From a virus, in IMG/VR virus record IMGVR_UViG_3300010339_000002, positions 1 to 64,000 of that record: a stretch of 64,000 nt of DNA; one strand, written 5' to 3'. This document shows positions 53,087 through 59,985 of the stretch, piece by piece. The stretch's first letter is position 1. Each line of letters opens with the position of its first letter. The notes under the pieces are model-generated. The model did not search any database, had not been told where the DNA came from, and saw only the letters and a list, made by a program, of their open reading frames with translations. The position numbers and the translations under genes were made by a program.

Positions 53087-53461
53087 TCAGTTAACCGAAG
53101 TTTCGGGGGAAACAAGCCCCTTGTTTCTGGCTACTTCCAACTGGCCGTCGGCGGCGAATCCGATCCAATCCATGCCCGAGTTCTTGGCGCAGCCCGGATC
53201 GTTGCACTCCGCAGCATGCTTATCCATGAGGCATAGGGGGCACGGGGCGTCCTCGTACATCATGCTCATGCCGAACGCTTCAAGGGCGTTGTTCCAGATG
53301 GCAAAGTTCGCCGCTATCAGCGGATCGTAGGCGTCGGAACCCTCAAGCTCATCCGTAACGATTGGTGCTGCTTTCGCGCCGCTGCCAGCAACGAGATGTC
53401 CAAGCCCCCGCGCTTCGATTGCTTCCTTCAGCCCATCCCAATGCTCTTGGCAGATTTTCAT
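53087..53461 (-). CDS. Conserved phage protein (124 aa)
   Basis: The pattern CQEHWDGLKEAIEARGLGHLVAGSG...YDPLIAANFAIWNNALEAFG...CPLCLMDKHAAEC matches a protein I recall from many phages. Zinc binding by the C-terminal Cys/His is likely. The function is unknown. Confidence 0.7.
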   Translation of the reverse strand: MKICQEHWDGLKEAIEARGLGHLVAGSGAKAAPIVTDELEGSDAYDPLIAANFAIWNNALEAFGMSMMYEDAPCPLCLMDKHAAECNDPGCAKNSGMDWIGFAADGQLEVARNKGLVSPETSVN

Positions 53462-53781
53462 CGCTTAGCCCCCAGAATAATTGCTATGATGGCGAACGCA
53501 AATGCCAGCGCCCGCCGTACAGTCAGCGGCTCTTGGAAAAACCAAATGCTCACGGCGAGGCATGCAAGCAGCATACCTGTCTCCCAGATCAGTGCAAGCT
53601 GCCCGAAGTCCGTAACCCGAAAAGCGATGGCACAAGGATATGCCGCAATTGCGTAAAGCACCGTTCCGAGGAACAGGTTCCACCAGAACCGCTCGGTCGC
53701 GCTGCGCTTCAGGAACACATCCGCCAGCAGCACGGACCCGATCCCGCCGGAAACAACCGCTGTCAGTACCCACCATTTCAT
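53458..53781 (-). CDS. SMR/EamA-like four-helix membrane protein (107 aa)
   Basis: Four hydrophobic helices of about 20 residues and a charged Glu (WETGMLL) resemble the small multidrug resistance / drug-metabolite transporter layout. The length matches SMR proteins (~105 aa). The substrate is unknown. Confidence 0.65.
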   Translation of the reverse strand: MKWWVLTAVVSGGIGSVLLADVFLKRSATERFWWNLFLGTVLYAIAAYPCAIAFRVTDFGQLALIWETGMLLACLAVSIWFFQEPLTVRRALAFAFAIIAIILGAKR

Positions 53782-53936
53782 TTTTTAGGCACCACCCAGA
53801 TGATGTCATGACGCTTGTAATGGAGAAAATCGCCATAGATAGCAAGAACCAAATTGTGCACGATAATCATGGTTGCAAGCAATAGGATCAACGACAGCAG
53901 AGTCGAAATCCCGTAGATGATCAGTCGTCGCCGCAT
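53778..53936 (-). CDS. Single-helix membrane peptide (52 aa)
   Basis: MRRRLIIYGISTLLSLILLL and ATMIIVHNLVLAIYG form one or two membrane segments. It overlaps its neighbours at both ends. Confidence 0.55.
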   Translation of the reverse strand: MRRRLIIYGISTLLSLILLLATMIIVHNLVLAIYGDFLHYKRHDIIWVVPKK

Positions 53937-54202
53937 GAATCGGCCAATTCCGCGATCACGTCGCCGTGGCACGCTTTCGGCTTGCACCAGCATCCGAGCG
54001 TTTTTCCGCGGACTTCATGTAGCTTAGCCAGCAGTTCGGGCTTTTGCAACAAATATCGCCGGAACCTTTCGATCACGCACTTGCGCCCGCAGCCAGACTC
54101 AACCTTGAAGGGGTTACACCAAGGGGACTCGGGGAACTCAGCAAACGCACGGCCTATATAAAGATCAAACGCATCCTTGCGAACGTGGACTACTCGGGTC
54201 AT
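53921..54202 (-). CDS. DUF4326-family protein (93 aa)
   Basis: RVVHVRKDAFDLYIGRAFAEFPESPWCNPFKV...LGCWCKPKACHGDVIAELAD is the signature of DUF4326, common in phages and of unknown function. The start at 54202 overlaps the upstream stop by ATGA. Confidence 0.8.
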   Translation of the reverse strand: MTRVVHVRKDAFDLYIGRAFAEFPESPWCNPFKVESGCGRKCVIERFRRYLLQKPELLAKLHEVRGKTLGCWCKPKACHGDVIAELADSCGDD

Positions 54203-54384
54203 GGGTTGTCGGGCGTGCGCTGCCCGAAAAGCTTTCTGCCGATCAGTTCGCAATGCATGAGGAGCAATTTCATTAGCGAATCGCATTTAGCCTCAGGCGC
54301 GCCTGCCGCCTTCATCGCTTCTGCCGCCCGCGTAGCTTCTTCCAGCACCACATCATCAAACTGCTTTCGTGTTACGGTTACCAT
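54199..54384 (-). CDS. Helical hypothetical protein (61 aa)
   Basis: This helical protein (FDDVVLEEATRAAEAMKAAG) is coupled to the DUF4326 gene. Confidence 0.55.
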   Translation of the reverse strand: MVTVTRKQFDDVVLEEATRAAEAMKAAGAPEAKCDSLMKLLLMHCELIGRKLFGQRTPDNP

Positions 54385-54393
54385 ATGGGCTCC

Positions 54394-54747
54394 TTATTCG
54401 ACTATTCCACCCGGCCCGATAACAATCAGCCCGGAACGCTTGCCGAATGTGACGTTTTTCTTTTCGCTCATGTCGGGATACGGCCCGTTGAATTTACGGA
54501 ATTTGCCGTGGGAGAAAGTGAAAGCGCAATCGCTTGTACCACTGTCGTCCCAAGGCCACGGCCATCCGTTTTCGGGGAACGAGGCATCATCGCGTGTTTT
54601 CAGCCAAGCCAAGACGGCTTTGCGATATCCCTTCTCGCTTCTGGCCTTCTTCACGGAGTCTTCGACTTCGTCGCCGTCCCAAGCGATGGAGCCGATCCAC
54701 TCCGCCTTGCGTCCCGTCCCTACGTAATAGTCAGCGCGTGTCCCCAT
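54394..54747 (-). CDS. Conserved phage protein MGTRADYYVG-type (117 aa)
   Basis: MGTRADYYVGTGRKAEWIGSIAWDG...GWPWPWDDSGTSDCAF matches a small family found in many phages. The function is unknown. Confidence 0.7.
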   Translation of the reverse strand: MGTRADYYVGTGRKAEWIGSIAWDGDEVEDSVKKARSEKGYRKAVLAWLKTRDDASFPENGWPWPWDDSGTSDCAFTFSHGKFRKFNGPYPDMSEKKNVTFGKRSGLIVIGPGGIVE

Positions 54748-54787
54748 CGTTGTCTCCTAGAAAATGTACCCCAATTTTTAGCTAGTG

Positions 54788-55486
54788 CTAAGAATCATCT
54801 TCATCTTTTGCCAACTTTCCAGTCGCCCACGCCAAGGCAATGAGTGCCAAAGCAGCTATAACTGTTCCTACTTTCACTCGCAACTCCCGGCTGGGGCCGG
54901 GCTCGGGTTTAACATCGAACGGTCCCCACCCGAAGAGCCGCGCCAATTCATCTTCCTTTTGACTCAAGGATGTAGCATGGTACGGCGGCTTCCCGGCAGC
55001 GGAACACACACCGCTGTGATGCATTGTCTGGGTACCGCAGATATGACATCTCGGTTGGTTCAGGGTTTGGGGGGTAAACTCTTTGTCGGACTCGAAGTCG
55101 GCTTTTGTCGGCTTGTAGACTGCGTGGCGCTCTATGTTCGCCCGCACCTTGGCGGGATCGCAATGCCAACGGCTTCCATTGATGTACTTGTTTTCCGAGA
55201 CCGCAGGATTAGCGTGCTCCCATCCGTAGATAACGCGCTGCCTGACCCCCGCCCACGGCTTGGTCAGTTTGATCGGTTGGCAGCAGTAGTAGCAGAGCGG
55301 TTGCCAATCCTCGCCCCTCCACGGATAATCTGGATTCGACGGCGGGATGAGTTTGTTGTATTCCCTTATGGACGGTACGTCGGTGCCGCTGCCATGGCAA
55401 AAAGCGCAGAAGCCCGTAACCCGGCCTCGATGAAGGTCGTCCTTAGCCGCCCAGCCCGTTCCCCCGCATCGCATACAGCAACCCAT
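54788..55486 (-). CDS. Zinc-finger protein with C-terminal membrane anchor (232 aa)
   Basis: Cys pairs CMRCGGTG, CAFCHGSG, CYYCCQ and CHICG are spread along the chain, and the C-terminus has one helix (VIAALALIALAWATGKLA). The first two pairs resemble DnaJ-type repeats. TAGGAGA precedes the ATG. A TGGTATTAT box lies at about 55518-55526 (minus). Confidence 0.6.
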   Translation of the reverse strand: MGCCMRCGGTGWAAKDDLHRGRVTGFCAFCHGSGTDVPSIREYNKLIPPSNPDYPWRGEDWQPLCYYCCQPIKLTKPWAGVRQRVIYGWEHANPAVSENKYINGSRWHCDPAKVRANIERHAVYKPTKADFESDKEFTPQTLNQPRCHICGTQTMHHSGVCSAAGKPPYHATSLSQKEDELARLFGWGPFDVKPEPGPSRELRVKVGTVIAALALIALAWATGKLAKDEDDS

Positions 55487-55517
55487 ACAATCTCCTAAAT
55501 GTGGTGTTCTCCAAAAT

Positions 55518-55526
55518 ATATAATAC
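55518..55526. promoter_or_regulatory. Divergent -10 boxes between 54788-55486 and the HNH gene
   Basis: The minus strand reads TGGTATTAT (extended -10 for the zinc-finger gene). The plus strand reads TATAATACCA (-10 for the HNH gene at 55541). Confidence 0.5.
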
Positions 55527-55540
55527 CAGACTCCTTAAGT

Positions 55541-56059
55541 ATGGCAACAACAAAAGAACTTTATCAACAAAGAAAAGCAAACAACCTTTGTGTGGGCTGC
55601 GGAAAACTGCCCCCGGAACAAAACCGAGTAAGGTGCACCGCTTGCTTGAAATTAGCGGCAACTCAAGGGATGAATCACTTCAATAGCCTGACTCTGGCAC
55701 AACGCAGAGAAAAATATAGGCAGATGAATTGTTATCTGTCCCGCAAAACCAACCGAGATAGATGGAATAAACTTGAACGTGCCAGAAACTTCCAATTAAA
55801 GACCGAAACCATCAATGCCTATGGTGGAAAGTGCGTTTGTTGCGAGGAGACAGAAGTGAAGTTTCTCACTCTTGACCACGCTAATGGAGATGGTAAAAAC
55901 CACAGGGCCAAGCTTGGAGTCGGTGCCGGAGTTCAGTTCTATGCCAAGCTCAAGAAAATGAGTTTTCCACCTTGTGGGCTTCAGGTTATGTGCGCCAATT
56001 GCCACCAAGCAAAGAGTAAATACGGAGTTTGTCCGCATCAGCAAAAGGGTCAAATATGA
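55541..56059 (+). CDS. Plus-strand HNH-type homing endonuclease (172 aa)
   Basis: N-terminal zinc pairs CVGCG and CTACL are followed by the core CVCCEETEVKFLTLDHANGDG...QVMCANCHQAK. It is a close relative of 2070-2633. It is one of very few plus-strand genes and overlaps the convergent 395-aa gene by 10 nt. Both facts fit a recent insertion. Confidence 0.75.
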   Translation: MATTKELYQQRKANNLCVGCGKLPPEQNRVRCTACLKLAATQGMNHFNSLTLAQRREKYRQMNCYLSRKTNRDRWNKLERARNFQLKTETINAYGGKCVCCEETEVKFLTLDHANGDGKNHRAKLGVGAGVQFYAKLKKMSFPPCGLQVMCANCHQAKSKYGVCPHQQKGQI

Positions 56060-57237
56060 CAATCAACGACAGTCAGTAGCGTACTATCCGGTAGGCTGTC
56101 GATCAAGTCCGAAAATTGCTCCAACCACTGGTCTTCGTCTTTTTCGTCGTGAACCGCTCCCCACCAGCCCATCTCGCCGCGTTCGTACCATTGCCCATCC
56201 TTCACGACGGCGAACGTGGAAAAAGCCCCCTTGCGGGCGCGCTCGATGTATTTCTCGCGGGTGCAAAGGAAATCGTCCGCATCGAACCAACGGGCGTCCC
56301 TGTCCTTGCTGTCGCGCAGCGCCTTGATCGCTGGCTGTTCGCCGTATTCCTTGCGGGCGGCTCCCCAATCGACGGCGGGCAAGCCCTCATCCATCCCGCC
56401 CGTACGGTTGCGATCCTGCACTTCCTTCCATGAAAGATGCGCCGGGCATCCTTCGGTGACGCTGGCGAACAGATCGTACTGTTCCGCCGCTTTGGCTCCC
56501 GCCTCGTCCTTCATGCCTTCGATGTCGATGTCGCCTTTCATGCACAAGTCGGCGCGGTCTTCCTCCGGTTCCTCGTAATCCGGGTCCATGCGGTTGAGCC
56601 CCGGCTCACCAACGGCACCCGATGCTCCGGCTTTCAGCTTGAAGAAACCGTTCCAGCGCCCGCCGACTTTATACCAGTCCCAGTGTTTGTTCGGGTTGGT
56701 ACGGTCGATCACCTTGACGGCCTCCCCCTTTTCGTCAAGCTGGGTCCAGCCGTACTTGTGTTCTTCCTTCAAGTCCGGGGTCTCGCCATGGAGCAGTGGC
56801 TTGTGCCCGTAATACCCCTCGACGAAATCGCGGAAGCTCTCCACGGTGTTTGCGTTGACCCGGACTTCTTTCCAGCCCTCCGGCAGGAAATGAACCTTGG
56901 AGCGGTAGCCCAGCCCATCGTTCCAGTCTTGCGATGTCCAGCTAATCCCGCTGCCGCCACCCATGCCGAGCGGTCCCTTGCCATTGAAGTTGCCGTGCTT
57001 CTTGAGTTCCTCTTCCGTGAATTCCCGGTAAAACTGATCCTGATACGGATTGTGAAGGTTGCCTTCGGGGTCTTGGTACCGCAGCTTCGTGTAGGATTCG
57101 TATTCCTTCCGCGCCTCGTCGGTTTGATCGATATTTTGCACGTACTTGTTGTCATCCCCCGTGCATTCGAACTCGTGGAACGGAGCAAGCTGCTCCTCCG
57201 TGTTATCACCAACTACCAGAACAGTGAAATGTGACAT
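56050..57237 (-). CDS. Conserved phage protein MSHFTVLVVG-type (395 aa)
   Basis: It opens MSHFTVLVVGDNTEEQLAPFHEFECTG, a start I recall from a phage/bacterial family of unknown function. The rest is acidic, Trp/Tyr-rich and soluble (YGWTQLDEKGEAVKV, KHWDWYKVGGRWNGFF), with WYERGEMGWWGAV near the end. GAGGGAG precedes the ATG. Confidence 0.7.
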   Translation of the reverse strand: MSHFTVLVVGDNTEEQLAPFHEFECTGDDNKYVQNIDQTDEARKEYESYTKLRYQDPEGNLHNPYQDQFYREFTEEELKKHGNFNGKGPLGMGGGSGISWTSQDWNDGLGYRSKVHFLPEGWKEVRVNANTVESFRDFVEGYYGHKPLLHGETPDLKEEHKYGWTQLDEKGEAVKVIDRTNPNKHWDWYKVGGRWNGFFKLKAGASGAVGEPGLNRMDPDYEEPEEDRADLCMKGDIDIEGMKDEAGAKAAEQYDLFASVTEGCPAHLSWKEVQDRNRTGGMDEGLPAVDWGAARKEYGEQPAIKALRDSKDRDARWFDADDFLCTREKYIERARKGAFSTFAVVKDGQWYERGEMGWWGAVHDEKDEDQWLEQFSDLIDSLPDSTLLTVVDCHI

Positions 57238-57268
57238 GGTTCTCCCTCAGGTATAATTGCCTACGGTG

Positions 57269-57358
57269 TCAGATACTCAGGAGCTTAGCATAAGCCCATA
57301 CGTCGAATACCAGCAACAGTAGGTCAAAGCAAAACAGTATTGCAACAACCAGACGCAT
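57269..57358 (-). CDS. Single-helix membrane peptide (29 aa)
   Basis: GAGAGGGAC precedes the ATG, which overlaps the previous stop (TGATG). The helix LVVAILFCFDLLLLVFDVWAYA fills the peptide. Confidence 0.5.
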   Translation of the reverse strand: MRLVVAILFCFDLLLLVFDVWAYAKLLSI

Positions 57359-57513
57359 CAGTCCCTCTCAGCCCATCCCCAAAAGAACCACCACTCTCGT
57401 CCCCAAGAATTCAAGTGCCCCGTGCATGAAAATCTATCATCCACAAGACCGTAGCAAAGCACTCGAATTCGGCCAAACCACGCGCACCTAATACGAAATG
57501 GTACCTTGATCAC
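57358..57513 (-). CDS. Trp-rich microprotein (51 aa)
   Basis: A GTG at 57513 follows GAGGAGC. It has six Trp near the C-terminus (HLNSWGREWWFFWGWAERD). It may be related to the Trp-rich microproteins at 18685 and 33789. Confidence 0.45.
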   Translation of the reverse strand: MIKVPFRIRCAWFGRIRVLCYGLVDDRFSCTGHLNSWGREWWFFWGWAERD

Positions 57514-57529
57514 CCGCTGCTCCTCAAAT

Positions 57530-57883
57530 TCAGCGTCCCAACCCCTTGAGCCTCGCGCGCGACCGCGACCCCGAGGCGAATAGCTTCGGCACCGGAGCTA
57601 CAAAGCGGAAGAGCCGGATGTCACTGTGCTTCATGTAATTCGCAATTTTCGTGATGCCCTCGGCTTCCCGCGCTTCCTTGGTAGCTTCCAAGCAAAACAT
57701 CCCCGAGGGATTGAAAATATTGACTGGCGCGGACTCCGCTTTCCGATATTCCCGGACAGGAAACGCATCAATGGCGATTCGGCGCATTTGCGGCGTTGCT
57801 TTTGGAACCGGAGCATCCGGCGGGGTTTGAGCCTTCAAACCCATGGCGAGCAGAGAAGCCAAGATTAGTATGCTGGCCCTCAC
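57530..57883 (-). CDS. Exported protein (117 aa)
   Basis: The signal peptide ends MGLKA-QTPP. The mature part is basic, with REYRKAESAPVNIFNPSG. A GTG start overlaps the previous stop as GTGA. It belongs to the group of exported proteins with A-Q cleavage. Confidence 0.6.
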   Translation of the reverse strand: MRASILILASLLAMGLKAQTPPDAPVPKATPQMRRIAIDAFPVREYRKAESAPVNIFNPSGMFCLEATKEAREAEGITKIANYMKHSDIRLFRFVAPVPKLFASGSRSRARLKGLGR

Positions 57884-58047
57884 GGATGGTCATCTCCCAA
57901 GAATCCGCTGACCCAGCCCTGTGTCTTGCCGTCCGAATAGCCAAGAAAGTACGCCCCCACAGCAACCGCAGGAATCACGATCAGCAGGAAAAAATTCGCC
58001 ACGACCCGAACGGTGAATGCGTCCAGTAATCCTGTTAGAACATGCAT
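57880..58047 (-). CDS. Single-helix membrane peptide (55 aa)
   Basis: AAGGAGAG precedes the ATG. One helix (VVANFFLLIVIPAVAVGAYFLGY) is followed by a polar tail. Confidence 0.55.
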   Translation of the reverse strand: MHVLTGLLDAFTVRVVANFFLLIVIPAVAVGAYFLGYSDGKTQGWVSGFLGDDHP

Positions 58048-58110
58048 CCAAACTCTCCTTCAACCATTCTATGGGAATGCGGGCATCTTGCAAGGAAATT
58101 CGGCGTCCCA

Positions 58111-58290
58111 TCACACCACCTCAAGGTGCCGACTGTGCCATTCTGCATGTTCGGGGCAGAGCCAGAGCTTTACCAACACCGACTTGCCTTCCTCAACAAC
58201 ACTGTAGGCTATGAAATTGTGGGCGATCCTGCCGCAAAGCTCGTAGCGGCCCGTCCCGCCGATTTCCTGCTGGCAGTAATGTTCAGTCAC
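58111..58290 (-). CDS. Zinc-knuckle protein, relative of 27006/27247 (59 aa)
   Basis: CQQEIGGTGRYELCGRIAHNFIAY...LVKLWLCPEHAEWHSRHL has the same order of Cys, His and a final CPEHAEW. A GTG at 58290 with GAGGACG upstream is the likely start. Confidence 0.5.
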   Translation of the reverse strand: MTEHYCQQEIGGTGRYELCGRIAHNFIAYSVVEEGKSVLVKLWLCPEHAEWHSRHLEVV

Positions 58291-58552
58291 GGGGGTCGTC
58301 CTCATAGAACGCCAAGGCCGTTTCGCTGCCTGCGGGAACTTCCGTGAATCCGGCGTCCGTAACCGCGTAGCAATCCGGATGGGCGGCCTTGGCCTCCTCG
58401 AACTTCGCATCGCTGACATCCAGCGTCACGCACGAGAAGTACTCCGTGGAGCAGAGCTTGTACAGGCCGAGGGCGGCGTGCACGCACTGGGCACGGGATT
58501 TGCCGCAAGTCATTTTCAGGTTGCGCCTGACCAGAATCTTAATCCTCTTCAT
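58283..58552 (-). CDS. Second Pth2-like peptidyl-tRNA hydrolase (89 aa)
   Basis: KRIKILVRRNLKMTCGKSRAQCVHAALGLYK is the Pth2 opening (strand, then G-K..AQC.HA helix). It is followed by FSCVTLDVSDAKFEEAKAAHPDCYAVTDAGFTEVPAGSETALAFYED, the usual second half. At 89 aa it is shorter than cellular Pth2 (about 115). With 15710-16159 the phage has two such proteins. The functional claim is inferred. Confidence 0.65.
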   Translation of the reverse strand: MKRIKILVRRNLKMTCGKSRAQCVHAALGLYKLCSTEYFSCVTLDVSDAKFEEAKAAHPDCYAVTDAGFTEVPAGSETALAFYEDDPRD

Positions 58553-58820
58553 CGTAGAAATCTCCGTAATCAAAATCGTCAGGCTTTCCCCGTCTCACCC
58601 AGTCGTCATACCCCGCTTTGTAGGCCACCGCTTCGTCATAGTGGTCGGCGCAAACAAATTCCGCGTAGTTATAGATCGTGCCTTTCACCAACCCGCCCGG
58701 GTCGTACGAGGGGTTGCGGAACTTGGCAAGCTTGAAGCAGCCGATCCGGCATTTCTCGCAGCTTACGCTACAATCGCACGGACCCTTGAAGATTTGGACA
58801 TCGCAGAAATGTTCTTCCAC
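58539..58820 (-). CDS. Cys-rich protein (93 aa)
   Basis: CDVQ..KGPCDCSVSCEKCRIGC clusters six Cys in 20 residues, then a Tyr/Asp-rich tail. A GTG at 58820 follows GGAAGCGG. It may be a metal-binding protein. Confidence 0.5.
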   Translation of the reverse strand: MEEHFCDVQIFKGPCDCSVSCEKCRIGCFKLAKFRNPSYDPGGLVKGTIYNYAEFVCADHYDEAVAYKAGYDDWVRRGKPDDFDYGDFYDEED

Positions 58821-58825
58821 GCGGA

Positions 58826-59182
58826 TTACCCGCTTCCGGCACAAATACAGTCGCTAGACAGCGCCTTGATGACCTTTAAGTAGCTCTTACCCCCCACATC
58901 CGGCTGCAAGGCTTTCAACAAGGTGACGGGCTTGCTAAGGATAAAAGCCATGCCAAGATCAAAATGACTGCCCTTTGAGTCAACATCCCACACAATGCCA
59001 ACCGCATCGCACTCGCGCATTGCCTTGGCGTGGGCATTGCAGATATCGATACCCACAGGGTCGGATTGGTCAACATCTCTCGGCGGAAAGTGGACGGTAT
59101 GCCCCCCATCTTCTAGCTGTCGTACAATTCCTGCGGAATCAAAGGACGCGTTCCGAACTGGGCAAATCAAATATATTTTCAT
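58826..59182 (-). CDS. Nucleoside 2-deoxyribosyltransferase-like protein (118 aa)
   Basis: MKIYLICPVRNASFDSAGIVRQLEDGGHTVHFPPRD...AKAMRECDAVGIVWDVDSKGSHFDLGMAFILSKPV follows the Nuc_deoxyrib_tr fold. These enzymes exchange or hydrolyse nucleobases of deoxynucleosides, and related folds bind nucleotides in signalling. The substrate is unknown. Confidence 0.65.
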   Translation of the reverse strand: MKIYLICPVRNASFDSAGIVRQLEDGGHTVHFPPRDVDQSDPVGIDICNAHAKAMRECDAVGIVWDVDSKGSHFDLGMAFILSKPVTLLKALQPDVGGKSYLKVIKALSSDCICAGSG

Positions 59183-59331
59183 TCGCTGTGCTCCATGGAA
59201 AGTACGTGGTGAAGATTAATGTTGGCACTCGGCTACTTTTACCGTCAGTTAACGCCATTCACCCTTGCGGGTCTTCATCCCTGACAGTTTTATTTCACCC
59301 CGCGGCGTTGCCGCTCGCGGCACCACAAGGA

Positions 59332-59339
59332 CTAATACT
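59332..59339 (-). promoter_or_regulatory. -10-type box (CAGTATTAGT) after tRNA cluster 2
   Basis: The same octamer type as at 32588, 33093 and 43490 lies after the last tRNA. A GC-rich CCGCG/CGCGG hairpin follows on the minus strand (59300-59325). It may start the transcript of 58826-59182; no ATG is close. Confidence 0.4.
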
Positions 59340-59345
59340 GAAGAA

Positions 59346-59437
59346 TGGCGGACGGAGAGAGAGTTGAACTCCCAACGGGCTTTTAGACCCGTAACCGTTT
59401 TCGAGACGGCCGGACTTGCCAATGTACCAACCCGTCC
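59346..59437 (-). tRNA. tRNA-Ser (CGA)
   Basis: Acceptor GGACGGG/TCCGTCC, anticodon arm GCCGT-CTCGAAA-ACGGT, long variable arm (ACGGG/CCCGT), encoded GCCA. Confidence 0.9.
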
Positions 59438-59442
59438 AAATC

Positions 59443-59536
59443 TGGAGGAGAGGAGCGGAATCGAACCCCTAATCCGCCATCTCTGACGGATAGCTGTTTT
59501 CAAGACAGCCGGACCTGCCAATGTACCAACCTCTCC
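59443..59536 (-). tRNA. tRNA-Ser (UGA)
   Basis: Acceptor GGAGAGG/CCTCTCC, anticodon arm GCTGT-CTTGAAA-ACAGC, long variable arm (ATCCG/CGGAT), encoded TCCA. Confidence 0.9.
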
Positions 59537-59541
59537 AAAAC

Positions 59542-59631
59542 TGGCGGAGACGGTGAGATTCGAACTCACGGCACCCTTTCGAGTACACATGCTTTCCAAG
59601 CATGCGCCTTAGGCCGCTCGGCCACGTCTCC
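59542..59631 (-). tRNA. tRNA-Ser (GGA)
   Basis: Acceptor GGAGACG/CGTCTCC, anticodon arm CATGC-TTGGAAA-GCATG, long variable arm, T-loop TTCGAAT, encoded GCCA. Confidence 0.9.
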
Positions 59632-59638
59632 TAAAACT

Positions 59639-59731
59639 TGGTAGTCCCGGAGGGATTCGAACCCCCAATCACGCCCCAATCTAGGGCTTGCGGTGTATAA
59701 GGCCGCTGTTTTACCGTTAAACTACGGGACT
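59639..59731 (-). tRNA. tRNA with UAU anticodon (Ile, AUA) and long variable arm
   Basis: Acceptor AGTCCCG/CGGGACT, D-arm GTTT-AACGGTA-AAAC, anticodon region GCGG(C)-CTTATAC-(A)CCGC, T-loop TTCGAAT, encoded ACCA. By position the anticodon is UAU, which reads AUA. The 23-nt variable arm is unusual for Ile. The identity is therefore uncertain. Confidence 0.6.
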
Positions 59732-59740
59732 ACTTAAACT

Positions 59741-59832
59741 TGGCGGAGTGTGCTGGATTCGAACCAGCGGTCCCCCTTTCGAGGGACGGCGGTTTAGCAA
59801 ACCGCTGGGTTAAGCCTCTCCCCCAACACTCC
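59741..59832 (-). tRNA. tRNA-Ser (GCU), first tRNA of cluster 2
   Basis: Acceptor GGAGTGT/ACACTCC, anticodon arm GCGGT-TTGCTAA-ACCGC, long variable arm (GTCCC/GGGAC), encoded GCCA. It begins about 8 nt after the terminator U-tract. Confidence 0.9.
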
Positions 59833-59840
59833 GTAAAAAC

Positions 59841-59873
59841 AAAAAAGCCGCCGAACCCTTTGGGCTGGCGGCG
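59841..59873 (-). terminator. Terminator / attenuator in front of tRNA cluster 2
   Basis: GCCGCC-AG-CCC-AAA-GGG-TTC-GGCGGC is followed by TTTTTT. The 5' arm CGCCGCC (59873-59867) is also exactly complementary to GGCGGCG inside the upstream leader ORF (59928-59922). The layout and parts of the sequence (GGTTCGGCGG, TTTTTTGTTTT) match the terminator of cluster 1. Confidence 0.8.
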
Positions 59874-59895
59874 CTTACTGCCTCTGTGTGCTCGC

Positions 59896-59979
59896 TTAGT
59901 CTGTCGTGTAGACACGCACACCGCCGCCTGCCCCTGAGGAGCTACTAGATGACGACGATATGCGAACGATGTATCCCAT
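59896..59979 (-). CDS. 27-codon serine leader peptide of tRNA cluster 2
   Basis: The ATG lies exactly 6 nt after TATTAT. After MGYIVR comes ATA (Ile), then eight Ser codons: TCG TCG TCA TCT AGT AGC TCC TCA. All six Ser codons are present. The downstream tRNAs read exactly these (UAU and four tRNA-Ser). Six nt after the last Ser codon begins GGCGGCG, complementary to the terminator arm. The stop is 22 nt before that arm. This is the architecture of an attenuator leader peptide such as TrpL or HisL. Confidence 0.75.
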   Translation of the reverse strand: MGYIVRISSSSSSSSGAGGGVRVYTTD

Positions 59980-59985
59980 GTCTAT

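Noticed and set aside
56437-57234. 265-codon plus-strand frame opposite the MSHFTVLVVG gene
   Set aside because: The minus-strand product belongs to a recognisable family, so the plus frame is a shadow.
57890-58114. 74-codon minus-strand frame with TGATG start after 58111-58290
   Set aside because: The start overlap is attractive, but the frame overlaps the well-supported membrane peptide 57880-58047, and its second half looks like a shadow.
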